DNA of 64,000 nt from Cylindrodendrum hubeiense. Taxonomy: Eukaryota > Ascomycota > Sordariomycetes > Hypocreales > Nectriaceae. The number at the start of each line of letters is the position of its first letter. Positions within the stretch are counted from its first letter, which is position 1. The DNA lies in NCBI GenBank assembly GCA_014621425.1, contig JAANBB010000082.1, positions 59,105 through 123,104 of the forward strand, in the 5' to 3' direction. A program made the translations under genes and the position numbers. Under the pieces are notes generated by a model. It saw only the letters and a list, made by a program, of their open reading frames with translations. It was not told where the DNA came from and did no database searches. Below, piece by piece: positions 1-10,700 of this stretch.

Positions 1-414
1 CATCGTCCTCGTCGCGTAGACCAAGGGTTAGGCCGCTCTTCACAAGTTCCTTCTTGCGCGTCTCTCCCAGTCCGTCGGCGTTCCCTAAAGCCACAGGCAA
101 AACCATCAGCCAAACACAACGTCTCTTTTTTGCCATTGAGAGCTGCAGTCGTCACTGCCTCAGCTCAGCAGCGCTGGTCGGTTCATACCGGTGCTCAAAC
201 ACAATATCTTGACATGGTTTCCAGTATCGGGGCGGGTCAGGGCGAGGATCGTCGGCGCGAAGAACATGGCCTCGTCGTCGGGGTGGGCGATGAGGAGGCA
301 GATGCGCTTGTTCTTGAGGGCCGGGAGGCGGGTGGACGCAACGCTCGCTGTGAGAATGTACAAGGACGGGAACACGACCGCGAGGACCGCGAGGACGATG
401 TAGTAGAAATCCAT
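1..414 (-). CDS. GPI12: N-acetylglucosaminyl-phosphatidylinositol de-N-acetylase (GPI12/PIG-L), 5' part
   Basis: Partial gene cut by the window edge. Exon 1 is 414..189 and exon 2 is 84..1. The 104-base intron has a GTATGA donor and a TTTAG acceptor, and the splice completes a Gly codon so that CLST is followed by [14 protein letters not shown], a family signature. Residues 1-21 are a hydrophobic N-terminal membrane anchor. AHPDDE at residues 43-48 is the metal-binding motif of the PIG-L deacetylase family. The enzyme deacetylates GlcNAc-PI at the cytosolic face of the ER, the second step of GPI-anchor synthesis. The start is the only Met before the anchor. The gene lies head to head with the DUF7719-like gene at 1162, so the two share a 0.75-kb promoter region. 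The rest of the deacetylase domain lies outside the window. Confidence 0.93.
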
Positions 415-1161
415 TGTCTAGGCGTGGCCGTGGGCGAGGCTTGTGGGTGTCGTAGAGCTGTCGAAGCTAGAATCGAGATTCGGTCGGTCGAAGACGGAGT
501 GTGGTGGGTGGAACTAGATGTGGCGCCTGCGAGCTGGGAGTGGAGGGGCCACACAGCTGCAGGCTGTAGAAATAAAGCGGTTTACACGGCGACTTCGTAT
601 CGCTGCGAAACGAGCACAACTCGAGAGCAAATGGGCGTGTTGGAAGTTGAGCAGAGGTGTCACGAGACAAGAATTTGAGGTAATGGCAGCTCTTGTGGGG
701 GAGACTGGAGGGTGGGTGAGGGGAGGTGGAAGAGGGCCATCACAAATGCCACCTTGCGACTACGGTCTGCAACCCTTAAACCCACTGTCCAACTACTATA
801 GCAGCCTAAATTAACGTCTGTAATGCCCCGGGTCCCATGCCTGAAGCTTGAGGTGCCTCGATCCCATCCGCTAAAACACTTGTGGCATTGGCGCTGTTGT
901 CGCTGAGAAAAGTCCCGCCGGGTGCTAAGTGGCCTCTACAGCCCCCTGGAGCGGGGTGAACTGCACCTGATGTCATTTGTCGTGCAAGACCCCGGGCTCA
1001 GGGGTCTTGAAAGGGGAAAACTGCACTAAACCGACCTGGTCTCTGACAGCAGCTTGACGACAGCTTTCATACAAACTTCAGTGCACCCACGTCACCACGA
1101 CACCACGACACCAACAACCCTCCCTAGTATCAACCCTCCGGCGCCACGCCTCGATCTCAAA
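415..1161. other. Divergent intergenic region (GPI12 / DUF7719-like gene)
   Basis: No gene is supported here. Short ORFs on both strands overlap each other and resemble nothing known. The stretch holds both promoters and a perfect inverted repeat at 986-1008, listed separately. Confidence 0.6.
986..1008. promoter_or_regulatory. Inverted repeat, candidate regulatory site
   Basis: AAGACCCC at 986-993 is matched by its exact reverse complement GGGGTCTT at 1001-1008, with a 7-base spacer. It lies about 150 bases upstream of the start codon at 1162, in a divergent promoter. A CCCC/GGGG-containing dyad suits a dimeric zinc-finger factor. This is inference from symmetry only. Confidence 0.35.
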
Positions 1162-1865
1162 ATGGCCCGCCAGCGCAAGGAAAAGTCCGTCAAGGACATC
1201 AAGCTCGAGCAGCCCGACAGGTCCGGTCCTACCGAACAGACGCTGCTCGACATGGCCCAGGGCAAGAACCTCTTCGCGATGGCCGACGCCCGCCAGGCCG
1301 AGCTCGACCGCGAGAAGAATGGTGACGTCGCCCTCTCCCCAGGTGCTGAGCGCTTCCTCGAGGCGGCACTCTGGACGTCTACCCTCGCTGTCATCCACTT
1401 TACCTTCGAGGTGCTTGTTCAGCATCAGTATGGTATGGAGATCGAGTGGCCGTCCGCTTGGGGCCGGACAGCTCGGGCGTTCGTTCGTAAGTCATATCCC
1501 AGCTTCTACTCCCGGTCTTCTGTCAATATCATGGACTTCTTGCTAATTATTTGGCCACGACAGTCTTCCTCTTCGTATTCTATCCATTGCACCCTCACGA
1601 AGCGAACCCGATCCTCATCCCCGGTATCCCCCGAAAGTACCAACAAGGCATTCGTCAGGGCATTTTCTTCATCATGAGCCTCACCTCCGGTCCCTACCTC
1701 GTCCATATTAGCAACAAATACGGATATCTCGCGGTGATGAAGAGGGCTCCGCCCCTGGGCTGTCTGTGGCTCTGGTCTATCGTCGAGTTGGACCTCTTGT
1801 CGGGTGTTCTCAGCTTGTTCATTACCATGGTATGGGCGTGGCAGCAAGGATACGCTTTTGCATAA
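1162..1865 (+). CDS. Conserved fungal membrane protein, probably DUF7719 family
   Basis: Two exons, 1162..1486 and 1564..1865, give 208 residues. The donor is GTAAGT and the acceptor ACAG, and the join continues FV into LFLFVFYPLHPHEANP in frame. The first 60 residues are charged (MARQRKEKSVKD...). Hydrophobic stretches follow around residues 75-95, 108-118, 140-160 and 172-200, so it is a multi-pass membrane protein with a cytosolic N-terminus likely. From memory the conserved core (HPHEANPILIPGIP, ISNKYGYLAVMKRAPP) resembles the fungal DUF7719 family, but I cannot confirm the family number here. The start is the Met with a good CAAAATGG context. Function is unknown. Its stop codon lies nine bases from the stop of the convergent gene on the other strand. 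Confidence 0.8.
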
Positions 1866-1874
1866 ATAACCCGG

Positions 1875-2659
1875 TCATTGTTCCAATGGCTTCGCTGGAC
1901 CTGGTTCTAAGGGTCCTCGTACGGTCAAGCTATCCTCGTCCGCCAAATCGCCCGACTCTGACCTCTTGATGCTAAAGCTATTCAATGTCCCTGTCCGCGA
2001 CAAGCTGAGCTGGTCCGGGTGCATGAGCCGGCTCACCAGATCTTCCAACCTGCGGATCCTGTCTCGCTGGTTCTCCACCAACGCCTCGAGTTTCCGCGAG
2101 CTTTCGTCCATCTTCATCTCCCGCCACTTCGTCCTCGACTCGAGATCCCTGAGCCTCGAGGAAATCATGCTCATCTGCATGAATTGCACTCTCGCAGTCA
2201 AGCTTTCCCTCTGCCTCACGAGCTCCAGCGCCTTGGTTCTGACCGACATCCATGCCATGGCCACGGACGTCCGCCCTGCCAACTCCGCGGGACCAGTGTC
2301 CACTTCTTGCCATCCTCAACAATTGACGCCTTGGTCTCAGTATCCGCCACCAGGTCAAGGATGCGTTGCTCTAGATTGAGCAGATCGTCCATAACAAAGT
2401 TGTACATCTGGTACTCAGGTTGGTAGTTGTGGAAGCTTTCGTGCTGGGCATTGATGGCAGTCACGAGATCAGCGAGCCAAGTCGACTCAGTTTTGTACCA
2501 AGACAGCGACGTCTTGACTCGAAAGTACTCATCTCCGCTGTTCCGCAGGTATGTGACGCGGGCGTAGATGGCAGCAGCAATAGCCACCACGAATGTGAGG
2601 ATACCCGTAATATTAGCGCCGATAGAGAGCGGCGACTCTTGTTGGCCAATCGCATCCAT
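1875..2659 (-). pseudogene. Fungal membrane/coiled-coil protein with an apparent frameshift
   Basis: Two overlapping reading frames on the minus strand together read as one protein. Residues encoded by 2659..2304 begin MDAIGQQESPLSIG, contain one membrane segment (ILTFVVAIAAAIYARV) and a helical stretch ending IVEDGKK. The following frame, from 2303 to 1875, continues VDTGPAELAGRTSVAMAW and then a long charged helix with coiled-coil character. No GT-AG intron of workable size joins the two frames. One missing G within the AAGAAGTGG run near 2304 accounts for the shift; without it the protein would be about 261 residues. It could be a real inactivating deletion or a base-calling error. An in-frame Met 16 codons upstream at 2707 is an alternative start. 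I do not recognise the family, and no function is assigned. Confidence 0.6.
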
Positions 2660-2812
2660 TGTCGTCGATGAGGTTGCGAACCGGATATTTGAGATCAAGT
2701 AGTACACAATCTGTTACAGCGGAATCATGGTTGCGTTGAGCTTCAATCGAAGAATTGTTCCAAGGTCAAAGCCAGCTGATAGCGTGACGATTCTATCGTA
2801 TTGAGCTTAAGC

Positions 2813-2830
2813 CACGTGTAGAAACACGTG
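2813..2830. promoter_or_regulatory. Paired CACGTG boxes
   Basis: CACGTG occurs at 2813-2818 and again at 2825-2830, so the centres are 12 bases apart, about one helical turn. CACGTG is the core site of bHLH factors such as Pho4/NUC-1 and Cbf1. The pair lies about 155 bases upstream of the minus-strand start at 2659 and far from the plus-strand gene, so it probably serves the minus-strand gene. Factor identity is inference. Confidence 0.45.
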
Positions 2831-3149
2831 ATGGCCCGATCCCATCCTCAATCGTGGCGACTTTCAAGACGCTATGTATGCTGTAAGCGTGACAATAAAG
2901 GAAAGAAGTTGGCATGAACGAACTTGTGTCTTATTCATACCACTTGGCGCGTCGCGCATTCTGTCTTGGCACGCTTGCGGATTACCCAACGCCCGCCGCT
3001 CAACCGCCGAGTCTCCGGAGTGGATTATGCCGGATTGCCAAACGCGGAAACCGGCTTAGTAACCTCCGAGCCCGATGCCGTTATACTGATGGCGTTATGC
3101 CGGTGCGAACTGACAAGACCCAGCCTGGGCGTAGTCCGTGTCCGTACAT

Positions 3150-3192
3150 ATAACCGGCGGTAGACCGGCGACAAGATGTGTTAGCCGGTTAT
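3150..3192. repeat. Inverted repeat ATAACCGGC / GCCGGTTAT
   Basis: A perfect 9-base inverted repeat (3150-3158 and 3184-3192) with a 25-base spacer. The surroundings are rich in CCGG. Downstream, the 12-mer AATAACGTTATC occurs at 3217-3228 and 3357-3368, containing the palindrome ATAACGTTAT. This could be a regulatory array or the remnant of a small inverted-repeat element. Confidence 0.4.
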
Positions 3193-3560
3193 CTTCTCTT
3201 GCTGAGCACGTCAGAAATAACGTTATCAGTCCCCGTTCCCCAATGTTGCTGAATGTTCTTGTACTGGGTCGGCCCCTTATTGTGCCGTTCTGCTGTGTGT
3301 TGTCTACCGCGTTGCTTTCATCCGTTTGAGGATATTGACAGAGCTATGCTACCTGCAATAACGTTATCGGTCGGTGCGATTATGTTGAGGGCGGTCATTG
3401 AGGATCAGCTCAAGAACTATATTTCGACTAGAGGCCGTGTAAGACGGTTTATTATTTAAGTGAAGCATTCACCACCCTGATATACACTCAATCTACTATT
3501 GTCAACAAACTGTGATCATAAACACTCCAATACACTAAAGCAACCCCGTCATCATTCGCA

Positions 3561-4689
3561 ATGGCACCCTCAAACCTCCAAATCATCATCAAGGCCCGCC
3601 CCAGCGACGCCATTATCCCGACTGAAGTCTTCACCTCTCGCACAGTCCCATCGTCCTCAAAGGAAGACCTAAATGATGGCGAGATCCTCGTCGAGACTCT
3701 CTATCTATCCCTTGACCCCGTCATGCGCAACTGGCTCAACGCCAACAACGGTATTCTAGAAACAACACCCGGTGACCCCATGCCCGGCCCCATACTCGCC
3801 CGTGTTCTCGCCTCGCACAGCTCCGACATCCAGACCGGAGATCTCGTCACCTCCTTCTCCGGCTGGGTCAGCACTGCCGTCCTCTCCGCAGGCACCTTTG
3901 AGAAAGTCTCGTATCTCCCCGCTGGTCTGCCCCTGACGGACATCCTCGGCGTCTTGGGATTCACCGGCCTGACGGCGTACTTTGGGATGCTGCGCGTCGG
4001 CAAGCCGCAGCCAGGAGAGACTGTCGTCGTGAGCAGCGCAGCCGGTGCAACGGGAAGTGTGGCGGCGCAGCTGGCCAAGATGCGAGGTGCCCGGGTCGTG
4101 GGTATCGCCGGGGGCGAGCAGAAGGGCAAGTGGTTGCGGGAGCTGGGAGTTGATGTGGTGCTTGACTACAAAGATGAAGAATTTGAGGAGAACTTTGCAA
4201 AGGCCGTGGAAGGGGGAATTGATCTTTACTTTGATAGTGGTGAGACTATTCTGGTATAATGAGATATGTTGAGTAGGCACTGACGACAGTTTTAGTTGGC
4301 GGACGAATGCTCGAGCTGGCCATCGCCAACATCAAAGAATTCGGTCGCATCATCATCAACGGCGACACAAGTGGCTACAACACGAGCACCCCTTACGGCA
4401 TCAAGGTCAGTACACATCCCATTCCACTACTTACCACCGCTAACACATCCCTTAGAGTCTCTTTCCCATCGCTCCCAAAGCCGCCACCATTCAAGGCTTA
4501 AACATCTTCATGCACCTCAAAGATGCCGCCGCGGCTCGGGTGGAGCTGGTGCAGTGGCTACAAGACGGGACCTTGCGTCGCACGCAGACTGTCATCAAGG
4601 GCGGGCTTGAGGCAGCACCCCAGGGACTGGTGGATTTGTTTGCTGGGAAGAACACGGGCAAGATGTTGGTTGAGATCAAGGGTGAATAG
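3561..4689 (+). CDS. Zinc-independent MDR NADP-dependent oxidoreductase (PTGR-like)
   Basis: Three exons, 3561..4239, 4296..4405 and 4456..4689, give 340 residues. Donors are GTGAGA and GTCAGT, acceptors TTTTAG and CTTAG, and both joins keep frame. The N-terminal GroES-like domain (residues 1-120) has the LSLDPVMRNWL motif of the leukotriene-B4 dehydrogenase/prostaglandin reductase branch of medium-chain reductases. The Rossmann domain carries SSAAGATGSVAAQLAK around residues 155-170, the nucleotide-binding glycine motif, and then AGGEQKGKWLRELGVDVVLDY. No zinc-ligand cysteines are visible. Such enzymes reduce the double bond of alpha,beta-unsaturated ketones or aldehydes with NADPH in the cytosol; the substrate here cannot be inferred. 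The gene is convergent with the Nha1 antiporter, with stops about 150 bases apart. Confidence 0.9.
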
Positions 4690-4837
4690 ATGCAGTCTCA
4701 GCGGCGGATGCAGAAATGAGCCGGAGAGATGAATCATGCGCCATGAGGCCAATTATTTCCTATATGCGTAACTATCGTACGGGATATCCTTTCTCTACTC
4801 TATGTTCAATGCAAATGCAAGTGATGCGTTTCCTCCT

Positions 4838-7796
4838 TTACTTAGCCGCCTTTCCAGGTCGTGTCGACGCCGCAAATGTGATCCCTCTCCTCGTATTGGG
4901 AGGCACACGTTCGTCGCCCTCATCATCACTGTCATCAGCACTCTCCTCCTCGCCCATGCCGAGCGCAGCCTCGCGACGCTTTCGCTCCGCGGGTGTCTCG
5001 CCAGCCTCCTCCTCCTCAGAGTGGCTTGCTAGAGCCGCAAGGCGGCGCTTGCGCTCTACGGCCGTCTCTGCCTGCTCCTCTGAAGGCTTCGTCTTGCCGG
5101 GGGTTCGAGTGGGGGAAATAGACTCGGAGCTTCGCGCGGTGGTTGGGCGCTGTGTCGATCTACCGACCCAGGCCGTCTCAGGATCCTCAACAATCTTGGA
5201 CGTAGGGCTTCGGGTGGCAGGCGGTTCTTGTGTAGCAATCCGCTTGACCGTCAGTGAGGCAGTTGACTGATCAACAACCTCTTTTCGGGTCTTAGCATTG
5301 AGCTTTTGCACCTCGCGGATAAAGTCCTCCTTTGTCATGCGTTGGTTGACACCGCCAATCGTAAACCGAATGTTCCTGTCATCCACGGCCTGCTCTTGGG
5401 CGACGCTTTGCCGTCTGGCAGCCCTGCCGGGCCTGGCGGCAGCCTTCTCGGCAGCAGTACCACTTGCTTCGCCTTCCTCCACAATCGCCTCAGGGGCTTT
5501 CTCGGCAGCAGGACGGGCCAAACTGCCCAGTCCCATGTACTTCAGACTAGTACCAAGAATATCGCTGCCGCCTTCGGCACCCTCAGCCTTTTGTGTGGGT
5601 AGCTCGTATGTCTTGACGACTTCACCATCCTCATCCTCAACAATAATCTACCATGTGTTAGCTTTGGTTACAGATGTAGGGTCCAAAGGGACATACCGTG
5701 TTACCGAACTGATAGGCTCGGGCCGGCTCGTGCTTTCGTTCGGCCTTGCCCTTGTCCTTGCGCTTCTCCATCTCACCGGTGTACACCTCACTCATCTTCC
5801 TGCGGAAACCACCAATCGACCAAAAGTTTCCACCTTCGCCCCTTGGTGTCTCGGCTGTGCTAGGTAGCGGAAGTTGCTCGTCGCTGGAGCGGGGAGCCGG
5901 CTGGACGTCAATCACCTCTCCATCCTCATTCTCAAATATCATGTTGTCGCCTTCATCATAAACCTCGATGCGTCTGGGAGTTACCCGGCCGCTGCTACCG
6001 CTAGGGCTTTCTTCAGACTCATCTTCAACCTTCTCGGGATCCTTAGACTTGGGGCTATCAGTAGGAGCCAGCGTCGAGTCGGTGTTATCGCGCGACGGTG
6101 AGACCTCCTTCTCACTGAGTTCACTGGACTGCGCCGCATCCAATGCAGCAGGGCGTTGCGGGAAGATAGCAGACTGGGCGACGGGGCCGCCGGGTCCGAT
6201 TCCATCATCCCACTTCTTGCTCTTCCGCTTTCGGGCCATGACCGAGGAGGGGCGGCTTCCGGACGCCTGCTTCTCCTCTTCTTCCCGTTGTCGTCGTAGC
6301 AGGTAACTGGGAGGAGGTACAGTACCGGGGGGGTACGCCGGGTTCTTGTATTCTTCAAATGACGTCTCCGACATCCTAGCCTGTGAGCGAGACTGCGAAG
6401 TGATTCTAGGAAGCCTGTTCATCCAAGATGGGCCATCCTCAGGAGCAGCGGTGTACGACATGGTCAGGGTCAAGGTGTTGATACGCTTGCCGAGAGTGAA
6501 GACAGCAATTGAGGAACCGTGAACGAGAATTGAAGTGACCACGAGGAAGGCAGTGATGGGCCACACCAGGTATATCAACGTGTAGTGTGCAGCGGACTCG
6601 GGTGGCATTTCCTCGAGTGGCACAGGCTCGTGATGTTCCAGTTCAGCTCGCGCAAGCATGGCAACGAAGATGGCACCGACGCCAATGGGGCCGAAATGCC
6701 CCGCAAACAGGGCTTCTCGCCATGTTTTGATGTCTGGTATCAGAGGTTTCAGAGCCATCATGATGGGAATGCGTCGGAAGAAGATGACAAAGACGGCAAT
6801 GACAACCAGGCGCCATGCGTTGAGGCCTTGGATGCCATTGTTGAACTGCTCCCAGGGGATAATGGTGCCAAAGTAGACAAAGTATGCCAAGTTCAGCAAC
6901 AGATCAATAACGTTGGAGACGTGCGACTCTTCAGTCTTTTCGCCGAACCAACCGTCGTTTGAGAAACCAACACCAGCGGCGAAACCCACCAGCAAGTCGT
7001 CCATGCCCAAGATACTGCCAGAACCAGCACAGAAGAGAGCAATGACAAAGTAGAACACAAGGAAACTCTCACGATCAATGAGATCGTGCCTCTCAGCGTA
7101 CTTGATGCTGTGGCGGGCAATGTAACCGACCATGAAGCCGTAAAAGGCGCCAAAAATACACTCGTAGAGGAGCACATAGACAACAAAGTGGAAGCTGACA
7201 TCCTTGGCGTTTTGGTTATACTGGATGAGATAGAGAGACAGGTAGATGAAGGGGAAAGCCATGCCATCGTTACAGCCAGACTCGGCCGAAAGCAAGTCTC
7301 TAAGATGCTTGGGCACACGCTTAGCGAACTTACCCTTTCCGACGACGGACGACGCCAGGACAGGGTCAGTGGCGGTAACGCAGGCAGCGACAACGAGACT
7401 CTCGAGCCAGCTTAGAGGTTCAATCATCCACCAAATGAACAGGCTGACAATCAGCCAGCCAAAGGTCATGACGGGAATGAGCAGGTAGACGACGGAGCGC
7501 CAATGTTTCTCCATGTAGAATTTGGGCAATTCGACACCGACGGCAAAACACTGGACGACGAGGACGATGCGGGAGAACTCGACAGTTATGATGTCGGTGC
7601 TCCCCCACTCGAGGGGGTTGATGAGGTTGGCGGCATGGGGGCCGAAGATGACACCAACGAGGGTTGCGACGGTGGCTTCACCAATGTACATGCGCTCCTT
7701 GATCATGGAGGAGCACAGCATGAAGATGGAGGTGAAGCCGCCGAGGATGACATACACCAAGTGCGGCTTGGTGATGTCGAGGTGATCCCACGCCAT
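4838..7796 (-). CDS. Nha1/Sod2-type plasma-membrane Na+(K+)/H+ antiporter
   Basis: Exon 1 is 7796..5697 and exon 2 is 5647..4838. The 49-base intron has GTATGT and GGTAG borders, is phase 0, and yields 969 residues. Residues 1 to about 440 form the membrane domain with roughly a dozen hydrophobic segments. ATDPVLASSVVGKGKF (from about 140) and ESGCNDGMAFPF (about 170) are the cation-binding signatures of fungal NHE/CPA1 exporters. The remaining 530 residues are a hydrophilic cytosolic tail with acidic, Ser- and Arg-rich runs, as in Nha1, where the tail tunes activity and signalling. The protein exports Na+ and K+ in exchange for protons, supporting salt and pH tolerance. The exon-2 reading frame alone could be mistaken for a separate gene beginning MGLGSLARP, but the splice makes it the antiporter tail. 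Confidence 0.93.
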
Positions 7797-10700
7797 CTTG
7801 TGTAATCGGGATCGAGACCGAGGTCGCGCGTGTGTGGTGGTGTTGTGTTATCGGAGTCGCTGTCGCAGTCGCAGTCGCAATCGCACCGCGGGGGAGGTCT
7901 CGGGACCGCCGGGGGACGGCGGAGGCGGCGGCGCCGATCAATTGAAGTCGCACCGAGGGAGGCCGGACCAGCGAACCATCAAGGAGCCCCAGAGGGAAGC
8001 GAGCGATCGAGCGAGGGAAGTGGTGATGGTGTTGAAGGTCGAAGGCCGGATGGTCAGAAGCCAAAAGCCAAGTGGAAAAATGGCACAGCCCACGGACAAT
8101 GTCGTCACAGGGCAGTTGTACCGGTTCGGGGGACCGCAGGGCCGGAAGGAGACGCTATGGGGCGCCACAACGTTCTTGGCTCGGAACCGATAGCAAACTC
8201 AGACGTCGTAAATGATACCCGTCTTCGCCCCAGAGGGAATTGGTCTCGGAGGGGGGCAAGGCGACGCAAGATTTCCGATCTAAAGAAGAAATGGAAGAGA
8301 ACCGGAATCGCGAGCGGGACACGGAGGACGGGCCCCCCGGGTTGATTTAACCTCGTTGAGAGCAGCCCTCGCAGCTCGCTATCGCCCGGGGAGGAGGCGC
8401 GCGCCCACGCAACAAGGACAAGGACCCCCGGTGGCCGCGGGTCCTGCCAAGGGACCAAGTGGGGGCGTCGCGGGGCCACGGTTGTAGCGCTGCTTTTAGG
8501 GGAGCGCCCTCAGTGGCTCCCAGCGGCCTTCACCAGTCCTCAGCGGTCCTCGGTGGGAAATGCGGAAGGTTTGCCCTGTGAACGCCACAGCAGGCCTCAT
8601 GGCAGACCCTGGGATTGGTGTATATGATAGGGGCAAGATTGGGAGATATGCATAGGGCAGATAGGCAGAAATGCATTGTTTGATCGGTATTGCGAGTCGG
8701 ATGCATGGTCGACGAAAGAGAAGAAAAAAACACCGCCGCCGGTGACAAACCCAGGTGCTGGGAACGGACACTGGCTCAGACACTGTCATCCAAACCAGAG
8801 ACAGAACATGGCCGGGAACGACGACCAAGCACTCGCAGGCCTGTCTCACGGGCTAGTCCGGCTTAGACCATTCTTCAAATCTCAGATCTTCCCAGGATCT
8901 GGCCCAATTGACGGCCCCGTCGTCTCACCCGCCCCTCTGGCCCTCGCCTAGCCACGGTCCAGAGTCTTTGGTAAGCTTGGCTGGGGCCCCGAAAACATGC
9001 GAGTGAAACTGCCAGCTTCCTTGGGAGCTGGAGCAATTGCATGCCTCGTCGTGGCATGGCATGGCATGGGATGAGGCCAACCCTGTGACAAACCACACCG
9101 CGCGCCCCCGGCTCAACGAAAGCCTCATGACTCCTCAACCATGCTCAACCATGCTCCGTCATCCCATGAAAAAGCAACTCGGGAAGCAAAAACAAAATGA
9201 AAAACAACCAACGAGGTACCAGAGAAATCCCAAAGGCTCGGCACCTTCATCTCTGCCGTTAAAGCAGCACGATGGAGCAGCGCCATCAACACACCCCGGT
9301 TCGCCCCCTCCACCCCGGCACATGCTGCGTACGCGGAGGTACCATTATACGGGCCCAAGAGCTCGCACCGCGCCCATGATACGCACGCACTCAGGCTCAT
9401 CCTTGGCTGGGACCCAGTCCCTGTCTGATGGTGCGTACGGACGGCCCCTCCATCGAACAAGTTTCCATCTTGTGATTGCGACCTGAAGTCCTCAACCAAT
9501 CTCTTTAATGCTTGGCTGCTTGGCATTTGGTCCATGGCCGGTGTCCCGAGGCCTGAACGAGTTTTTTTCTTCTCCTCTCCCTCGCTTCCAGCTGTTGATA
9601 GGTGGTTGCCCCCATGCCGTTGCCTGCGCGGTGGACGAGAATGGGTTTCGTTTTCGTTTCCCTGTGCAATCGTGCATATCGTCATATTGCACCATGTTAC
9701 AACATGCCAGCAGTCACGGCAGTAGTCACCATCCCCAACGCGCCGCCCGGCACAATCCACAGCGACGTCAAGTCACAGTCACGCTACGCACCCATGTCCC
9801 CTCTTGCCTCCTCAGACTGTCTATCATATCCATGTGCATCGTATCGGCACCGTCGGTGTCAACCCGAGCTGACTCTACCGCATGCCGTTGGCAGCATTTC
9901 GTCGCTCGCCTCCACAAACCCCTTCTCCTCCGCCCTCGCCATCCAATCCCGGGGCACATTTGGGAGTCGATCGGCTTGCTAGACACTGGTCCCCTGCACA
10001 GCCCCGAGCGCCCCAGATACAAGGTTAATTTGTCACCGCCAACCTTAGATCGCATCTTCTCCCTTCGGGACAAGGTCCGGCCATGCGATACATCGTCTTA
10101 TCCCATCCCACGCTGGCGTTCCCATCTCTCCCGCCCTGCCTCAACGCCTACCGCTCGCTTCCCCGATGGATCCTAGCCAGCCAGCCCTGACCTGCCGCCG
10201 CCACATGGCTTGAACCAGCCGGTTGGGCATGAATGCCAAAATAAAACAAATTAGAACGTGCGTCCCACGGGAATTGACAGGCAAGCATCGATAGGCGTGG
10301 TCCAGGCACTGGGTAGCTGCCCCGGAAGTTCATCGCCCAGGAGGTCTAGACCATTGTCTTATCATCAGCCACCCCAAGTCATGTGCACCGCGCCATCGTC
10401 CTCCAAGCCTCAACAATCACTTTGCCACACTTCATTCAACGTTGACCCCCTCGGCCGGTCTCGCCCTCGAATTTCGTCGCTTGTAGTCGGCTTCATACAA
10501 TGAGACTAGTGATATTATGTAAACATTCCAACGTCTTGGAGATCTCTTGGAGATCTCTTGGAAATCTCTTGGAGATCTGAAATGTGTGTGTATTGGTGCA
10601 TGGCCAAGATGCCCAGACTGCACCCCAGGGTTGGCAACTGTTGGCAGAGTTGGCGCCAAGGGCTTGTCATGTCTTGTCATGTTTTGCCAAGAGCAAAACT

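Larger units (their letters stand above)
2660..3560. other. Divergent intergenic region with palindromic elements
   Basis: This is the promoter region between the frameshifted gene (minus) and the oxidoreductase gene (plus). Short ORFs at 2874-3460 overlap in several frames and are not credible. It contains a CACGTG pair, an inverted repeat of ATAACCGGC and two copies of AATAACGTTATC, listed separately. Confidence 0.6.

Noticed and set aside
2874..3163. Three overlapping plus-strand ORFs
   Set aside because: All three frames are open by chance in a stop-poor stretch; none resembles a protein.
5298..5867. 189-codon plus-strand ORF
   Set aside because: Antisense to the antiporter tail.
9125..9760. 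211-codon minus-strand ORF
   Set aside because: No recognisable domain and competing ORFs on both strands at the same place.
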